Assembly (NCBI GenBank): GCA_938045315.1
Contig: CALINM010000040.1
Span: 1 to 6,619 of the forward strand
DNA from: an uncultured bacterium
Lineage (GTDB): Bacteria; CALINM01
DNA: 6,619 nucleotides
Direction of reading: 5' to 3'
Every line of letters begins with the position of its first letter. Positions within the stretch are counted from its first letter, which is position 1. The translations under genes were made by a program, and so were the position numbers. Positions 6,262-6,619 of this stretch are shown piece by piece. The notes below the pieces were generated by a model. The model saw only the letters and a list, made by a program, of their open reading frames with translations. It was not told the origin of the DNA and did no database searches.

Positions 6262-6288
6262 TTGTTAAAATTTGATTTATAATATAAT
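6262..6288 (+). promoter_or_regulatory. Possible promoter for nrdJ (tandem TATAAT)
   Basis: Two overlapping perfect TATAAT boxes lie at 6278-6283 and 6283-6288. TTGTTA (6262-6267) is 15 nt ahead of the second, a little short of the usual 17. The first would start transcription near 6290, the second near 6295. It points away from the sigma factor promoter and toward nrdJ. In such AT-rich DNA TATAAT boxes also arise by chance. Confidence 0.4.
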
Positions 6289-6293
6289 AAAAA

Positions 6294-6437
6294 ATGTCAA
6301 AAATAAAGAAATGTAAACCCCTAATAACCTTCTTCCTTTTAACGTTATTTATATTCTTTACTTTGTTTATTGCCTATAAAATTGGCAATTATTTTAGTAA
6401 AGATTTAGCATCCCCAATCAAATTTTTTGTAAGATAA
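6294..6437 (+). CDS. Possible 47-residue single-pass membrane protein, unknown function
   Basis: I do not recognise this protein. The reading frame starts at an ATG and encodes MSKIKKCKPL, a hydrophobic stretch rich in Phe and Leu (about residues 10-28), then YKIGNYFSKDLASPIKFFVR. A basic N-terminus, one membrane helix and a short polar tail form a plausible small inner-membrane protein. It ends 18 nt before nrdJ on the same strand. Against it: no ribosome site precedes the ATG, and the likely promoter would start the transcript at or almost at the ATG, so it would have to be leaderless. Phe-rich hydrophobic frames also occur by chance in A/T-rich DNA. It may instead be the untranslated leader of nrdJ. 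Confidence 0.4.
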   Translation: MSKIKKCKPLITFFLLTLFIFFTLFIAYKIGNYFSKDLASPIKFFVR

Positions 6438-6455
6438 TATCAGAAGGAGGCTTTT

Positions 6456-6619
6456 ATGCTTACTACGGTAGCATTAGAAGTCTTAAAAACAAGATACTTT
6501 TTAAAAAATGAAATGGGAGAAACTATTGAAAATTTTGATAAATTAGCCTTTAGAGTTGCAAAAGCCATAGCTGAAGGTGATAAAATTTTTGAAGCTAAAG
6601 CACAAATAAATAAAACTAT
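6456..6619 (+). CDS. nrdJ: B12-dependent (class II) ribonucleotide reductase, N-terminus only
   Basis: Only the first 54 codons are in the window; the gene runs off the right edge. The protein starts MLTTVALEVLKTRYFLKN and continues GETIENFDKLAFRVAKAIA. This pattern, a short helix with ALxVLxxRYxLK followed by GExIExxxxLxxRVAxAIA, is the N-terminal signature of adenosylcobalamin-dependent ribonucleoside-diphosphate reductase, which makes deoxyribonucleotides without oxygen. The ATG at 6456 has a textbook AAGGAGG (6444-6450) 5 nt upstream. No cobalamin riboswitch or NrdR box is evident in the short upstream region. A class I alpha subunit shares parts of this pattern and cannot be excluded from 54 residues. 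Confidence 0.82.
   Translation, partial: MLTTVALEVLKTRYFLKNEMGETIENFDKLAFRVAKAIAEGDKIFEAKAQINKT

Noticed and set aside
6200-6293. Cobalamin riboswitch before nrdJ
   Set aside because: None of the B12-box type conserved sequence is seen between the sigma factor and nrdJ; the region is A/T-rich promoter DNA only.

Overview
The window looks like a chromosomal segment of a low-GC, Gram-negative-type anaerobe. The evidence is strong A/T bias, AT-rich intergenic DNA, an oxygen-sensitive radical-SAM tyrosine lyase in the thiamine pathway, a class II (B12-dependent) ribonucleotide reductase start, an RpoS-like sigma factor and a CooT-type nickel protein. A Deferribacterota-like organism would fit, but this is a weak inference from gene content. 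No mobile element, CRISPR array or phage gene is visible.

Layout. Almost everything (1-6199) is on the minus strand. Read in the direction of transcription (high to low coordinates) it runs: an RpoS-like sigma factor (6199-5309), apt (5294-4776), tRNA-Arg(CCT) (4733-4660), a cooT-like small gene (4609-4421), a TPP riboswitch (about 4407-4320), then the thiamine genes thiF (4280-3453), a thiD-thiN fusion (3481-2123), thiH (2130-808), thiS (823-623) and thiG (602 to beyond the left edge). On the plus strand, divergent from the sigma factor, are a possible 47-codon membrane-protein ORF (6294-6437) and the first 54 codons of nrdJ (6456 onward).

How the genes work together. ThiF, ThiS, ThiH and ThiG form the anaerobic thiazole branch. 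ThiF adenylates the ThiS C-terminus so that it can be charged with sulfur, ThiH cleaves tyrosine to dehydroglycine, and ThiG condenses dehydroglycine, DXP and ThiS-thiocarboxylate. The ThiD-ThiN fusion phosphorylates HMP and joins it to thiazole phosphate, so ThiN replaces ThiE. ThiC, ThiL and the sulfur donor for ThiS are not in the window. The five genes overlap or are closely spaced, and a TPP riboswitch precedes thiF, so TPP feedback on the operon is expected.

Main points of interest: the ThiH carries the complete C-terminal CX2CX22C cluster motif typical of the [FeFe]-hydrogenase maturase HydG; the ThiF carries an N-terminal ThiS-like domain without a Gly-Gly tail; the riboswitch lies directly behind cooT, has an alternative helix that competes with its P1 stem, and precedes a gene with no visible Shine-Dalgarno. 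None of these is proven to be new; they are the places worth checking.
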